Position numbers and translations under genes: made by a program. From assembly GCF_036248275.1 (NCBI RefSeq), contig NZ_CP109181.1:4092001-4156000 (forward strand): a stretch of DNA of 64,000 bases, read 5' to 3'. The notes below the pieces were generated by a model that was not told where the DNA came from, ran no database searches, and worked only from the letters and a program-made list of their open reading frames with translations. This DNA comes from Streptomyces sp. NBC_01716 (GTDB taxonomy: Bacteria; Actinomycetota; Actinomycetes; Streptomycetales; Streptomycetaceae). This document shows, in pieces, positions 33,365-41,764 of the stretch. Position 1 is the stretch's first letter. Each line of letters opens with the position of its first letter.

Positions 33365-33705
33365 CGCCGCCGCACCCGCCCCGTGATCAGCGGGAACCAC
33401 ACCAGCAGGAGCAGCAGGGACAGGAAGGCCGGTACGCGTACGAAGTTCACCATCCGGCGCCGGGACGGCCCGAGCGCGGCGATCACCGCACGGTCGGCCG
33501 CGCTGTAGACCGGCAGCAGGACGAGGTCGTGCACGAGGGCGGCGCCGACGAACCACACCACGATCATGAACGTGTCGCCCTTCAGGAGCCGTACGCCCAC
33601 ATAGCCCGCGAACGCGAGGGTGCCGAGCAGCAGCACGATCTGGAACGGACTGCCCACCAGGGACCGGTACTTGGGGGCGAGACCGCCCCGTTCACCCGTG
33701 CGCAT
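33211..33705 (-). CDS. Small integral membrane protein of unknown function
   Basis: A 164-residue protein starting at ATG 33705, which shares one base with the upstream stop (TGATG). Four hydrophobic segments are visible (IVLLLGTLAFAGYVGVRLL; IVVWFVGAALVHDLVLLPVY; VPAFLSLLLLLVWFPLI; LLVTAALFVCSALCLVTRAL). It is coupled to the molybdopterin oxidoreductase gene and may be its membrane partner. The 3' third overlaps the convergent methyltransferase. Confidence 0.8.
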   Translation of the reverse strand: MRTGERGGLAPKYRSLVGSPFQIVLLLGTLAFAGYVGVRLLKGDTFMIVVWFVGAALVHDLVLLPVYSAADRAVIAALGPSRRRMVNFVRVPAFLSLLLLLVWFPLITGRVRRRYELYAGLSSDGFLERWLLVTAALFVCSALCLVTRALLRRRATKGRPSASH

Positions 33706-35084
33706 CAGACCGCTCCGAACGTCAGCTTGGCGACCCACTTCGTGTTGAGCACCCCGGGCGCGGCCGGGACGATGATCCGCGCCGGGAAACCGTGATCGAG
33801 CGACAGGTCCGCGCCGTTGACGCGCAGCGCCAGCAGTGAACGGCCGTCCCGCACCTGGTTGTCGCGCAGCGCGCCCGAGCGGAAGGCACCGGCGCGCTGG
33901 AGGGACTCCACGAACACCCCCGGCGGGCTGTCCGGATATCCGGCGAGCGCGGCGAGGTCGCGCAGGCGTACGCCGCGCCAGGACTGGTTCGACGTCGACC
34001 AGCCCTCCACACAGGCGATCGGCAGCTCCGAGGTGTGCTGGGTCATGGCGAGGAGCTGGGCGCGCGAGAGATGGACGTCTCCGGCCGGGCCGCTGACGGT
34101 CAGCCGCCAGGTGTCCGTCGTGTCGGCCGCCCTGACCCCGACGGATGCGGCGGTCTTGTTGATCTGGAAGCCGTCCGGGCCGCCGCCCGGGTCCTCCCAG
34201 CCGTGCGGGGCGAGCAGCGCGGTACGGCGCAGCGGGCCGTCGATGCTCCGGCCCGCCGTCGTGAGCAGCATGAAGAGCGAGCCGGTGCCGACGAGGGCGA
34301 AGGCTCCGCGCCGGGAGATGGTCGGCGCGGCGGGCGTCGGCGACGCCAGATCGTCGTCGGCGAAGGCGGCGCCGGCACGCGCACCCGCCCCGCCACCGGG
34401 TCCGGCACCGGCACCGGGTCCGGCACCGGCCACCGGTCCGGCACCGGCACGCGCATCCCCCGAGCGAAGCTCCCCGCTCCGGATCACCCGCAGCGCCTTC
34501 GGCATCTTCAGCGCCGCATGGGCCACGAACCCCCCGAAGAACACCCACGCCCCGTAGAAGTGCAGCCGGTAGAAGGACCCCGGAAAGATGTAGTCCAACT
34601 GGACGTTGAGCACCCCGGTGACGAACTCGAACAGCGCACCCCCCACCAGCAGCACCAGCGAAAGCCGCTCCAGCGCGTGCGCGAGCGACGTGACCGGGGG
34701 CAGTGCGAAGAACCTCGGGATCACCGACCAGAGCTTCGCCAGCAGCACCGGGATCAGCGCGACGCCGACGGTGACATGGAATCCCTGCGTGAGGCGGTAG
34801 AGCCAGTACGGGTGCGTGGGCCAGTCGAAGAGGTAGAAGCCCAGCCACCCCCGGTCCGGCGTCTTGTCGTTGACGGACGCGAGATCCGGGTTGTACGCCG
34901 CGTACGACAGCAGGCCCGTCACGAACAGCAGCGTGAGCCCGACCAGCAGGACGAGCCCGAGCGCCGCCGTGAACCGGACCCCGCGCACGGGGCTGCGCCA
35001 GAAACCGGGATCCGACGGCAGCGGAGGCAGACGACGCGATGACCGCGCCGAAGACGGCTTCGAGGGCGGAGGGGGGTGATCCAT
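33705..35084 (-). CDS. Cytochrome b-like membrane domain fused to a sulfite-oxidase-type molybdopterin domain
   Basis: A 459-residue fusion starting at ATG 35084. The N-terminal 230 residues contain about five membrane spans with His residues suited to haem b (YRLTQGFHVTVGVALIPVLL; FYRLHFYGAWVFFGGFVAH). A Gly/Ala/Pro linker with tandem GAGPGA units follows. An anchor segment then leads into a molybdopterin domain with ELPIACVEGWS (Mo-ligating Cys), SWRGVRLRDLAALAG and DHGFPARIIVPAAPGVLNTK. Domain order suggests direct electron transfer between a periplasmic-side Mo centre and membrane haem. No twin-Arg motif is at the N-terminus, but an RR pair precedes the internal anchor. Confidence 0.88.
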   Translation of the reverse strand: MDHPPPPSKPSSARSSRRLPPLPSDPGFWRSPVRGVRFTAALGLVLLVGLTLLFVTGLLSYAAYNPDLASVNDKTPDRGWLGFYLFDWPTHPYWLYRLTQGFHVTVGVALIPVLLAKLWSVIPRFFALPPVTSLAHALERLSLVLLVGGALFEFVTGVLNVQLDYIFPGSFYRLHFYGAWVFFGGFVAHAALKMPKALRVIRSGELRSGDARAGAGPVAGAGPGAGAGPGGGAGARAGAAFADDDLASPTPAAPTISRRGAFALVGTGSLFMLLTTAGRSIDGPLRRTALLAPHGWEDPGGGPDGFQINKTAASVGVRAADTTDTWRLTVSGPAGDVHLSRAQLLAMTQHTSELPIACVEGWSTSNQSWRGVRLRDLAALAGYPDSPPGVFVESLQRAGAFRSGALRDNQVRDGRSLLALRVNGADLSLDHGFPARIIVPAAPGVLNTKWVAKLTFGAV

Positions 35085-35185
35085 GCGGCGACCGTATGCC
35101 CGCGCACCCGCCCCGGACGTGGTACGACTTCTGACGAAACGGTGACGTGGCCCCGCCGTACCAACGGAACCCGACGCCCGCTGCT

Positions 35186-35191
35186 TACCGT
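35186..35191 (+). promoter_or_regulatory. Putative -10 element for a leaderless transcript
   Basis: TACCGT lies 6 bases before the GTG at 35198, with no ribosome site between. No clear -35 was found. Confidence 0.45.
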
Positions 35192-35197
35192 GCCGGA

Positions 35198-36628
35198 GTG
35201 AAGACCGACGAACGCGGACAGCCCACCGACGAACGCCCGCACGCCCCCGGACAACCCGGCGAGGTCCCCGGCGCACGCACGGGCCGCCCCCGCCGCCGGG
35301 ATCTCCTCGCGGCCTCCGCCGGCGCCGCCCTCGTCATCACCGCCGCGCTCGTCGGCACCTCGATCCAGCGCTCCGACGGCAGCCTCCGGGTCAACTGGCC
35401 GCCCCTGCTCGGCACCTGGGACCCCCGGACCGGCCCCGGTACCCCCGCCGCGCTCGCCGTCGCCGTCCTGATCATCGCGTACGGCCCCGGCCTCGCCGCC
35501 CGGCTGCCGTGGCGCGCGCTCCTCGTCACCACCTGGGCAGCCGCGCTGGCGTGGACGTTCTCGCTGGCGCTCATCGACGGCTGGCACTGGGGCGTGGCGC
35601 GCCGGCTCACCACCAAGAACGAGTACCTCACCGTCATCGACCGCTTCTCCGACATCGGAGCGACGCTGCGCGGTTTCTCCGACCACATCGTGATCGGTGA
35701 CCCCGGCAACTGGCCCGCCCATGTCGCGGGCCATCCGCCGGGCGCCACCCTCACCTTCGTCTGGCTCGACAGGATCGGCCTCGGCGGCGGTTCGTGGGCC
35801 GGGGTCTGGTGCGTCGTGATCGGCGGCTCGGCCGTGGCCGCCGTACTCGTCACGCTCCGCGCCCTCACCGACGAGCGGACGGCGCGCCGAGCGGTGCCGT
35901 TCCTGGCGCTGGCCCCGGCCGCCGTCTGGATGGGCACATCGGCCGACGGCTACTTCGCGGGCGTGGCCGCCTGGTCGCTCGCCCTGCTCGCACTCGCCGC
36001 GACCCGTACGGTGCGCTTCCCCGCGGCGGCGGCGCTGGGCGCCGGGCTGCTGTACGGATTCACCTGCTACCTCTCCTACGGCCTGACCCTGATGGCGCTC
36101 CCCGGCCTCGGGGTCCTCGTGCTGGCCCGCACCGCGCGCCCGCTGCCGCTGGTGCTGCTCGGCACTCTGGTGGTGCCGGTGGCGTTCACGCTCGCGGGGT
36201 TCAACTGGTGGGAGGCGTACCAGGAGTTGGTGGTGCGCTACTACCAGGGCGCCGGTGGCATTCGCCCGTACTGGTACTGGGTCTGGGCGAACCTCGCCGC
36301 GACAACCCTGGCTGTCGGCCTCGCCACGGTCGCCGGCCTCGGCCGGGTCCTGGCACTCGCGCCCCGCGCCGTACGGGAACTGCTCCCGGGCCGGACACCG
36401 TCAACTCCCGCTCTCCGCCTCGCCGTTCTCGTACTGGCGGCCCTGCTCGCGATCGTCGCGGCCGACCTGTCCGGCATGAGCAAGGCGGAGACGGAACGCA
36501 TCTGGCTGCCGTTCATGCTGTGGCTGCTCCCCGCCACCGCCCTGCTGCCCGGCCACCGGCGGGGCTGGCTGGCCGGGCAGGCGGTCGTCGCTCTGCTGGT
36601 CAACCACCTGGTTTTCACCGGCTGGTGA
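35198..36628 (+). CDS. Polytopic membrane protein, glycosyltransferase-like
   Basis: A 476-residue protein with ten or more hydrophobic spans. An N-terminal 40-residue Pro/Arg-rich cytosolic tail precedes span one (DLLAASAGAALVITAALVG). The first extracytoplasmic loop and the Asp/His-containing stretch WHWGVARRLTTKNEYLTVID, followed later by HVAGHPPGATLTFVW, resemble lipid-linked sugar transferases of the GT-C type, but no definite signature is present. The start is GTG at 35198, favoured by a -10 element just upstream. It may use the sugar lipids made by the GT2 gene nearby. Confidence 0.78.
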   Translation: MKTDERGQPTDERPHAPGQPGEVPGARTGRPRRRDLLAASAGAALVITAALVGTSIQRSDGSLRVNWPPLLGTWDPRTGPGTPAALAVAVLIIAYGPGLAARLPWRALLVTTWAAALAWTFSLALIDGWHWGVARRLTTKNEYLTVIDRFSDIGATLRGFSDHIVIGDPGNWPAHVAGHPPGATLTFVWLDRIGLGGGSWAGVWCVVIGGSAVAAVLVTLRALTDERTARRAVPFLALAPAAVWMGTSADGYFAGVAAWSLALLALAATRTVRFPAAAALGAGLLYGFTCYLSYGLTLMALPGLGVLVLARTARPLPLVLLGTLVVPVAFTLAGFNWWEAYQELVVRYYQGAGGIRPYWYWVWANLAATTLAVGLATVAGLGRVLALAPRAVRELLPGRTPSTPALRLAVLVLAALLAIVAADLSGMSKAETERIWLPFMLWLLPATALLPGHRRGWLAGQAVVALLVNHLVFTGW

Positions 36629-36654
36629 GCCCGCGTCGGACCACTTCCTGTCGA

Positions 36655-37341
36655 CTACAGAACAGTCGTCGTCACCACCGTCACCACGACGATCGCCGTC
36701 AGCGCGTCCTCCGCCGCCTTGACCGCCTGGCGCACCGCCGGCCCCGCCCACTGTCCGTGCGCGATCTTCTCCATGTTCGTCCTGGCGGTCGCCAACTGCG
36801 GCTTCTGGTACAGCAGTCCGTGCAGCTTCGCCCCGTGCAGCAGCGCCACCAGACTCGCCGTACGCTCGTCCGGATCAGCCCCGCGCATCACGACCTCGTC
36901 CAGCCGCTGCCGCAGCGCCGCCTCCACCGAGCCGTCGGCCTCCGGGTAGCGGCGTACGGGGAAGAGACCGAGCACCTTCTTCTTCTCCTCGCGGAGCAGG
37001 CCCTTGCCCACGAGACTCTTGGTCGTCCCGGCCACCGCGCCCTTCTTCAGGTGCTCGATCCACTCCTTCGTCCTGCGCGGCTTGCGCTTCTGATCACCGG
37101 AGAGGTCGGCCAGCGCCGCGTCCAGGGTGGGATCGCCGAGCGGAGCCGCGTCACGGACGGTGACCTGGTCGTCGTGCACCTCGACGCGGCCCGCCAGCGC
37201 CAGTTCGACCAGTGACGCGGCCGCGATGGCGTACGCGACGTTCGCCGCCTGCTTCTCGGCCCCGGACTCGTCGTCCAGCGACAGGAGGAGCAGTTGTTCT
37301 CCCAGTGTGGTCTCGACCGGCGTATTCAGGGCGAAGTTCAT
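36655..37341 (-). CDS. GPP34 (GOLPH3-like) family phosphoprotein
   Basis: A 228-residue, mainly helical protein starting at ATG 37341 behind GGAG. TLGEQLLLLSLDDESG and ASLVELALAGRVEVHDD match the GPP34 pattern. KEWIEHLKKGA, GLLREEKKKVLGLFPVRRYP and LLHGAKLHGLLY follow in the usual order. The eukaryotic relative binds phosphatidylinositol-4-phosphate. In actinobacteria the role is unknown, although the hydrophobic C-terminus (AIVVVTVVTTTVL) may contact membrane. Confidence 0.9.
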   Translation of the reverse strand: MNFALNTPVETTLGEQLLLLSLDDESGAEKQAANVAYAIAAASLVELALAGRVEVHDDQVTVRDAAPLGDPTLDAALADLSGDQKRKPRRTKEWIEHLKKGAVAGTTKSLVGKGLLREEKKKVLGLFPVRRYPEADGSVEAALRQRLDEVVMRGADPDERTASLVALLHGAKLHGLLYQKPQLATARTNMEKIAHGQWAGPAVRQAVKAAEDALTAIVVVTVVTTTVL

Positions 37342-37510
37342 GACGCTCGTCTCTCCTCGAACCGTGGGGGTAATCGCACGTCTTCCCCGAGGAGACGCGT
37401 GAGGAACGTGAACGGCTCCCGGGCTCTCGATCGGTCCCGTTTATCGGTCCGGCTTATCGGTCTGGTTTTTCCGTCGGGGATCGGACCGGTACACCATGCC
37501 GATCGGCGCC

Positions 37511-37516
37511 TAGCGT
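37511..37516 (+). promoter_or_regulatory. Putative -10 element upstream of the aldo/keto reductase
   Basis: TAGCGT lies 48 bases before the ATG at 37565, in a region with lower GC. It is the same hexamer as in the epimerase promoter. A -35 is not clear. Confidence 0.45.
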
Positions 37517-37564
37517 GAAGCCCGGAACACGGAGACACACCCCTGGATCACAAGGAGTCACGAC

Positions 37565-38551
37565 ATGCGACGACGCCGTATCGGCGGGCCGACCGGGCCC
37601 CTGGCCAGCGAACTGTGCCTGGGCGCCCTGCCCTTCGGCAGCAGCGTGGACGAGAAGACGTCCTTCGCGATCCTCGACCGGTTCGTCGAGGCCGGCGGCA
37701 ATCTGATCGACACCTCCAACAACTACGTCTTCTGGGTCCCCGGCGCGACCGGCGACGAGAGCGAGACCGCGGTCGGCCGCTGGACGGCGAGCCGGGTCGT
37801 CCGCGACGAGGTGCTGATCTCGACCAAGGCCGGGGCCCGCCCCACCGTCCCCGGCACCGGTCTGGAGACGGCCGAAGGGCTGTCGGCCGCCGCGATCGAG
37901 AAGGCCGCCGCCGGCAGCCTGCGGCGGCTGGGCACCGACCGGATCGACCTGTACTGGACCCATATCGAGGACCGTTCCGTGCCGCTGGAAGAGACCCTCG
38001 GCGCGCTCGACGGCCTGGTCACAAGCGGTCAGGTGGGCCTCATCGGCGCCTCCAACCACACCGCGTGGCGCACCGCGCAGGCGCGGGACATCTCGCGCGC
38101 CAACGGGTGGGCGGCGTATACCTGCGTACAGCAGCGCCACTCCTACCTCCAGCCGCGCTTCGACACGGGCCTGCCGGAGTCGGGTCATGTGCATGTGACC
38201 CCGGAGCTGCTGGACTACGTGCGCAGCGAGCCCGAGCTGACGCTGATGACCTATTCGGCGCTGATCTCGGGCGCCTACACCCGCGTGGACAAGCCGCTGC
38301 CCGCCGCGTACGACCACCCCGGCACCGCCGCGCGTCTCGCCGTACTGCGCGAGGTGGCCGACGAGTTGGGGGCGAGCGCCAACCAGGTGGTTCTCTCCTG
38401 GCTGATGGGGGCGGATCCGGCGGCGCTGCCGATCGTGGGGGTCAGCTCGGTGGCGCAACTGGACGAGGTGCTCGGCGCGTTGGAGCTACGGCTGCCGGCG
38501 GAGGTACGGGCACGGCTGGACGCGGCAGGGGTACCGGCGGAGCGGGGCTGA
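37565..38551 (+). CDS. Aldo/keto reductase
   Basis: A 328-residue TIM-barrel NADPH oxidoreductase starting at ATG 37565 behind AAGGAG. Family features in order: RRRIGGPTGPLASELCLGAL, the catalytic Asp and Tyr in NLIDTSNNYVFW, Lys in EVLISTKAG, and His in DLYWTHIED. IGASNHTAW, LTLMTYSALISGAYTR and LPIVGVSSVAQLDEVLGAL (cofactor site) follow. The substrate is not evident. It converges on the MocR regulator, whose end lies 18 bases away. Confidence 0.92.
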   Translation: MRRRRIGGPTGPLASELCLGALPFGSSVDEKTSFAILDRFVEAGGNLIDTSNNYVFWVPGATGDESETAVGRWTASRVVRDEVLISTKAGARPTVPGTGLETAEGLSAAAIEKAAAGSLRRLGTDRIDLYWTHIEDRSVPLEETLGALDGLVTSGQVGLIGASNHTAWRTAQARDISRANGWAAYTCVQQRHSYLQPRFDTGLPESGHVHVTPELLDYVRSEPELTLMTYSALISGAYTRVDKPLPAAYDHPGTAARLAVLREVADELGASANQVVLSWLMGADPAALPIVGVSSVAQLDEVLGALELRLPAEVRARLDAAGVPAERG

Positions 38552-38569
38552 CCTGCGGAGTGGGGCTGA

Positions 38570-40009
38570 TCAGCCGGCCGGGCCGCCGGCCTCGCGGATC
38601 GCGTCGGCCAGCCGCCGTACGGCTTCCGGCACCGCCGGGTCGGCGAGGTTGCCGTACCCGATCACGAGAACGCCGCCCCGGCCCGCCGCCTCTCCCGCCG
38701 CCGCCTCTCCCACCGTGTACTCGGCCAGGTCCACGAGCCGCACCCCGCGCCGGGCGGCACCGCCGACCACGTCCCCGGCCGCGCACCCCGTGAGATGGAG
38801 CAGCAGATGGAATCCGGCGGCGGCCCCCGACACCCTGTGCACGGGCAGCCGTTCGGCGATCTCCGTAAGGAGGCTGTCGCGGCGCCGCCGGTAGCGGAGC
38901 CTGGACGCGCGCAGATGCCTGTCGTACGACCCCGACTCCAGGAACCGGGAGAACGCCGCCTGGTCGATCACGGGCGGCGGCGACCCGACGGCGTCCGCCG
39001 CGTACAGCCCGTCCAGCAGGTCCGGCGGCACGACAGCCCAGCCGATCCGCATCGCGGGCGACAGCGTCTTGCTGAGCGAGCCCATCAGGGCGACCCGTTC
39101 CGGCGCCATGCCCTGGAGGGTGCCGACGGGGTGGCGGTCGTAGCGGAACTCGGCGTCGTAGTCGTCCTCCATGATCAGCCCGTCCGACTCCCTTGCCCAG
39201 GCGATGAGTTCGGCCCGGCGGGGCGGGGTCAGCACGACGCCGGTGGGGAACTGGTGCGCGGGCGCCACGATCACCGCCCGTACGCGCGGTTCACGTCGCA
39301 GCAGGTCGACGCGGAGACCTTCGTCGTCCACGGGGACGGCGACGGCCGTCAGCCCCGCCGCCGAAACGGCGGTCCGCAGGCGCGACCAGCCCGGGTCCTC
39401 CAGGGCCACGTGGGTGTGCCCGGCGGCGCGCAGGGCGCGGCTCAGCCGGAGCACGCCGTCCAGCGTGCCGCCGCAGACGACGAGTTGTCCGGCGTCGAGG
39501 GCGGCGCCCCGGCCGCGTACGAGATAGGCGGCGACGTGCTGCCGCAGCCCGGGGTGGCCCGCCGGGTCGGGATGGCCGAAGTCGGCAGGGGTGAGGGTGC
39601 CGGTCGCCTCCCGTACGGCGTCTGCCCACCGTTTACGGGGGAACTCACGGAGGTCGGGTATCCCGGGCGCCATGTCGAACTCCGGCTGCCAGGGCGCCTG
39701 TTGGGGCGGTCGCCCGAACCCGGCCGCACGCCCGGCCGCCGCCTGGCGGACACGCGTCGCGGATCCGCCGCGCGCCTCGAAGTACCCCTCGGCGACCAGC
39801 TGCCCGTACGCCTCGGTCACCACCCACCGGGAGCAGCCGAGATCGGCGGCGAGCGCCCGGCTGGGCGGCAGGGCGCTGCCGGGAGAGATCCGCCCGTCGA
39901 CGACGGCCCCCCGGAGGGCCCGGACGAGCCGCAGGTGCAGGGGCCCTGCGGCTCGTCCGCCCAGGTCGAGAAGGGTGCCCCAGGCGGGGTCGGTGCGTGG
40001 GTGCGCCAT
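38570..40009 (-). CDS. MocR/PdxR-family regulator (GntR helix-turn-helix plus aminotransferase-like domain)
   Basis: A 479-residue regulator. The N-terminal GntR winged helix has LPPSRALAADLGCSRWVVTE and AYGQLVAEGYFEARGG. The rest is a fold-type I aminotransferase domain with HPDPAGHPGLRQHVAAYLVR, EDPGWSRLR, MEDDYDAEFRYD and the PLP lysine in MGSLSKTLSPAMRIGW. Such regulators sense PLP or amino compounds. The start at 40009 is ATG. Its target could be the divergent permease region or the adjacent reductase. Confidence 0.92.
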   Translation of the reverse strand: MAHPRTDPAWGTLLDLGGRAAGPLHLRLVRALRGAVVDGRISPGSALPPSRALAADLGCSRWVVTEAYGQLVAEGYFEARGGSATRVRQAAAGRAAGFGRPPQQAPWQPEFDMAPGIPDLREFPRKRWADAVREATGTLTPADFGHPDPAGHPGLRQHVAAYLVRGRGAALDAGQLVVCGGTLDGVLRLSRALRAAGHTHVALEDPGWSRLRTAVSAAGLTAVAVPVDDEGLRVDLLRREPRVRAVIVAPAHQFPTGVVLTPPRRAELIAWARESDGLIMEDDYDAEFRYDRHPVGTLQGMAPERVALMGSLSKTLSPAMRIGWAVVPPDLLDGLYAADAVGSPPPVIDQAAFSRFLESGSYDRHLRASRLRYRRRRDSLLTEIAERLPVHRVSGAAAGFHLLLHLTGCAAGDVVGGAARRGVRLVDLAEYTVGEAAAGEAAGRGGVLVIGYGNLADPAVPEAVRRLADAIREAGGPAG

Positions 40010-40042
40010 GGAGCGATGGTACGTACGCGCCCCGCGAGCCCA

Positions 40043-40170
40043 TCACGCCTTGGGCTCGGGCCCCTTCACCGGGTCCGGCCCCTCCGCCGACTCCAACTCC
40101 AACTCCAACTCCCCCGCAGGCTCAGGGTCTTTCGCCGTCCCAGGCCCCTTCAACAGCTCCGGGTTCTCGC
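40043..40170 (-). other. Out-of-frame continuation of the amino-acid permease
   Basis: Just where the permease frame goes to ARTRSC and stops (40150), another minus-strand frame continues in coding style: ENPELLKGPGTAKDPEPAGE, then Glu-Leu repeats and EGPDPVKGPEPKA, ending at 40043. It keeps the strong third-position GC of the real genes. One extra base near 40165-40176 would join the two. It is therefore most likely the real C-terminal tail cut off by a frameshift or sequencing error. Confidence 0.6.
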
Positions 40171-41571
40171 CAGCTCCGAACGCCGGTAGGAGTACGCGAA
40201 GTACACGACGAGCCCGATCGCGAACCAGACCCCGAACCGCACCCACGTCTGCCACTGCAAGTACGTGATCAGCCACAGAGACGCCACCACACCGATCGCG
40301 GGCACCACCGGCATCCCCGGGCAGCGGAACCCGCGCGGCAGGTCCGGCTGCCGGTAACGCAGCACGATCACCGCCGTGCAGACCACCGCGAACGCCAACA
40401 GGATCCCGATGTTGGTCAGTTCGGCCGCCTCACCGATCTTCACGAACCCGGCGATACCCGCCGACGCGAACCCGACGATCCAGGTCACCCGGGTCGGGAC
40501 CTTCCGCGTCGGATGCGTCTTGGCGAACCACTTCGGCAGCAGCCCGTCGCGGCTCATCGAGAACCAGACCCTGGTGACTCCGAGCATGAACGTGAACATG
40601 ACAGTCAGAATGCCGATGATCGCCCCGACCGCGATGATGTCGGCGATCCCGTCAAGTCCGACCGAAGCGAAGGCGGTCGAGAAGCCGCTCTCCTTGTCGA
40701 CGTCCTTGAAGTTCTGCATGCCGGTCAGCACCAGGCAGGCCAGCACGTACAGCACCATCGAGATCGCCAGCGAGTAAATGATCGCCTTCGGCATATGGCG
40801 CTGCGAGTCCTTGGACTCCTCGGCGGCGGTGCTCATCGCGTCGTACCCGAAGACCGCGAAGAAGACGGTCGCCGCGCCGGTGAACGCGCCGCCGACGCCG
40901 TACGGGAAGAACGGGTTGTAGTTGCTCGTATCGATGTGGAAGACGCCGACCGCGATGACGAGCAGCACCACCAGCACCTTCAGCACCACGACGACCATCT
41001 CGAAGCGGGCCGCGCTGCGCATGCCGAGCGTCAGCAGATACGCGATGAACAGGCAGAGCACGACGGCGAACAGGTCGACCTTGTGCCCCTCGCCCGTACC
41101 GGGCGCGCCCAGCATCCACGCGGGCAGATCGCCGCCCATCGACTCGACGAGGAAGCTGAAGTACCCGGAGATGCCGATCGCGACGACGGCGACGATCGCC
41201 GTGTATTCGAGCAGCAGGTCCCAGCCGATGAACCAGCCGGCGAGCTCGCCGAGTACCGCGTAGCCGTACGTGTACGCGGACCCGGCCTTCGGGATGAGCC
41301 CGGCGAACTCCGCGTACGACAGGGCCGCCGCCGCGCTCGCGACGCCGGCGATCAGGAACGAGACGAGGACGGCGGGGCCCGCCGTGCCGTTCGCGATCGT
41401 CCCGGCGAGCGTGAAGATCCCGGCGCCGATGATGCCGCCGACGCCGATGGCGGTGAGCTGCCAGAGCCCGAGGGTGCGGGTGAGCTGTTCGCCCTCCGCG
41501 CCTTCGGAGTCCTGGATGGTGTGGATGGGTTTACGGCGCATGACGCCTTCACCCGCACGGAAACCTGCCAT
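40150..41571 (-). CDS. APC-family amino-acid permease, C-terminus probably frameshifted
   Basis: A 473-residue transporter with about twelve to thirteen spans. ATG at 41571 follows GAGGAG. The start of the domain is LTRTLGLWQLTAIGVGGIIG followed by AGIFTL, the cationic amino-acid transporter signature. PKAGSAYTYGYAVLGELAG, FFAVFGYDAMSTAAEESKD and SRDGLLPKWFAKTHP follow. The last residues, SYRRSELARTRSC, look odd, and a longer acidic tail is readable in another frame. Divergent from the siderophore-binding lipoprotein gene. The substrate is probably a basic or neutral amino acid. Confidence 0.92.
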   Translation of the reverse strand: MAGFRAGEGVMRRKPIHTIQDSEGAEGEQLTRTLGLWQLTAIGVGGIIGAGIFTLAGTIANGTAGPAVLVSFLIAGVASAAAALSYAEFAGLIPKAGSAYTYGYAVLGELAGWFIGWDLLLEYTAIVAVVAIGISGYFSFLVESMGGDLPAWMLGAPGTGEGHKVDLFAVVLCLFIAYLLTLGMRSAARFEMVVVVLKVLVVLLVIAVGVFHIDTSNYNPFFPYGVGGAFTGAATVFFAVFGYDAMSTAAEESKDSQRHMPKAIIYSLAISMVLYVLACLVLTGMQNFKDVDKESGFSTAFASVGLDGIADIIAVGAIIGILTVMFTFMLGVTRVWFSMSRDGLLPKWFAKTHPTRKVPTRVTWIVGFASAGIAGFVKIGEAAELTNIGILLAFAVVCTAVIVLRYRQPDLPRGFRCPGMPVVPAIGVVASLWLITYLQWQTWVRFGVWFAIGLVVYFAYSYRRSELARTRSC

Positions 41572-41702
41572 GTCGCGACTCCTCTCGCTACGGCAACGCG
41601 CCATCGTCGCGGATGCCCGGCGGCGGGCGGAAGGATGTGACATGTGCGGGCCCTGTGACTGGACCGTGATGTCCGGAGCTTGTTGGCCCGGTGCCACGGA
41701 GA

Positions 41703-41721
41703 TTAGGTTCGCCTTAGTTGC
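41703..41721 (+). promoter_or_regulatory. Weak iron-box-like sequence upstream of the siderophore-binding protein
   Basis: TTAGGTTCGCCTTAGTTGC keeps one good half (TTAGGTT) of the DmdR1/DtxR box, with a poor second half. It lies 44 bases upstream of the GTG. It may be a weak site or only a -10 region. Confidence 0.4.
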
Positions 41722-41764
41722 GTCCGGGCAGACTCCGGGCGGCTCTCAGGGAGGCTTCCGCGCT

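Noticed and set aside
41270..41764. N-terminal extension of the siderophore-binding protein
   Set aside because: The signal peptide with lipobox begins at GTG 41765; upstream residues are antisense to the permease.
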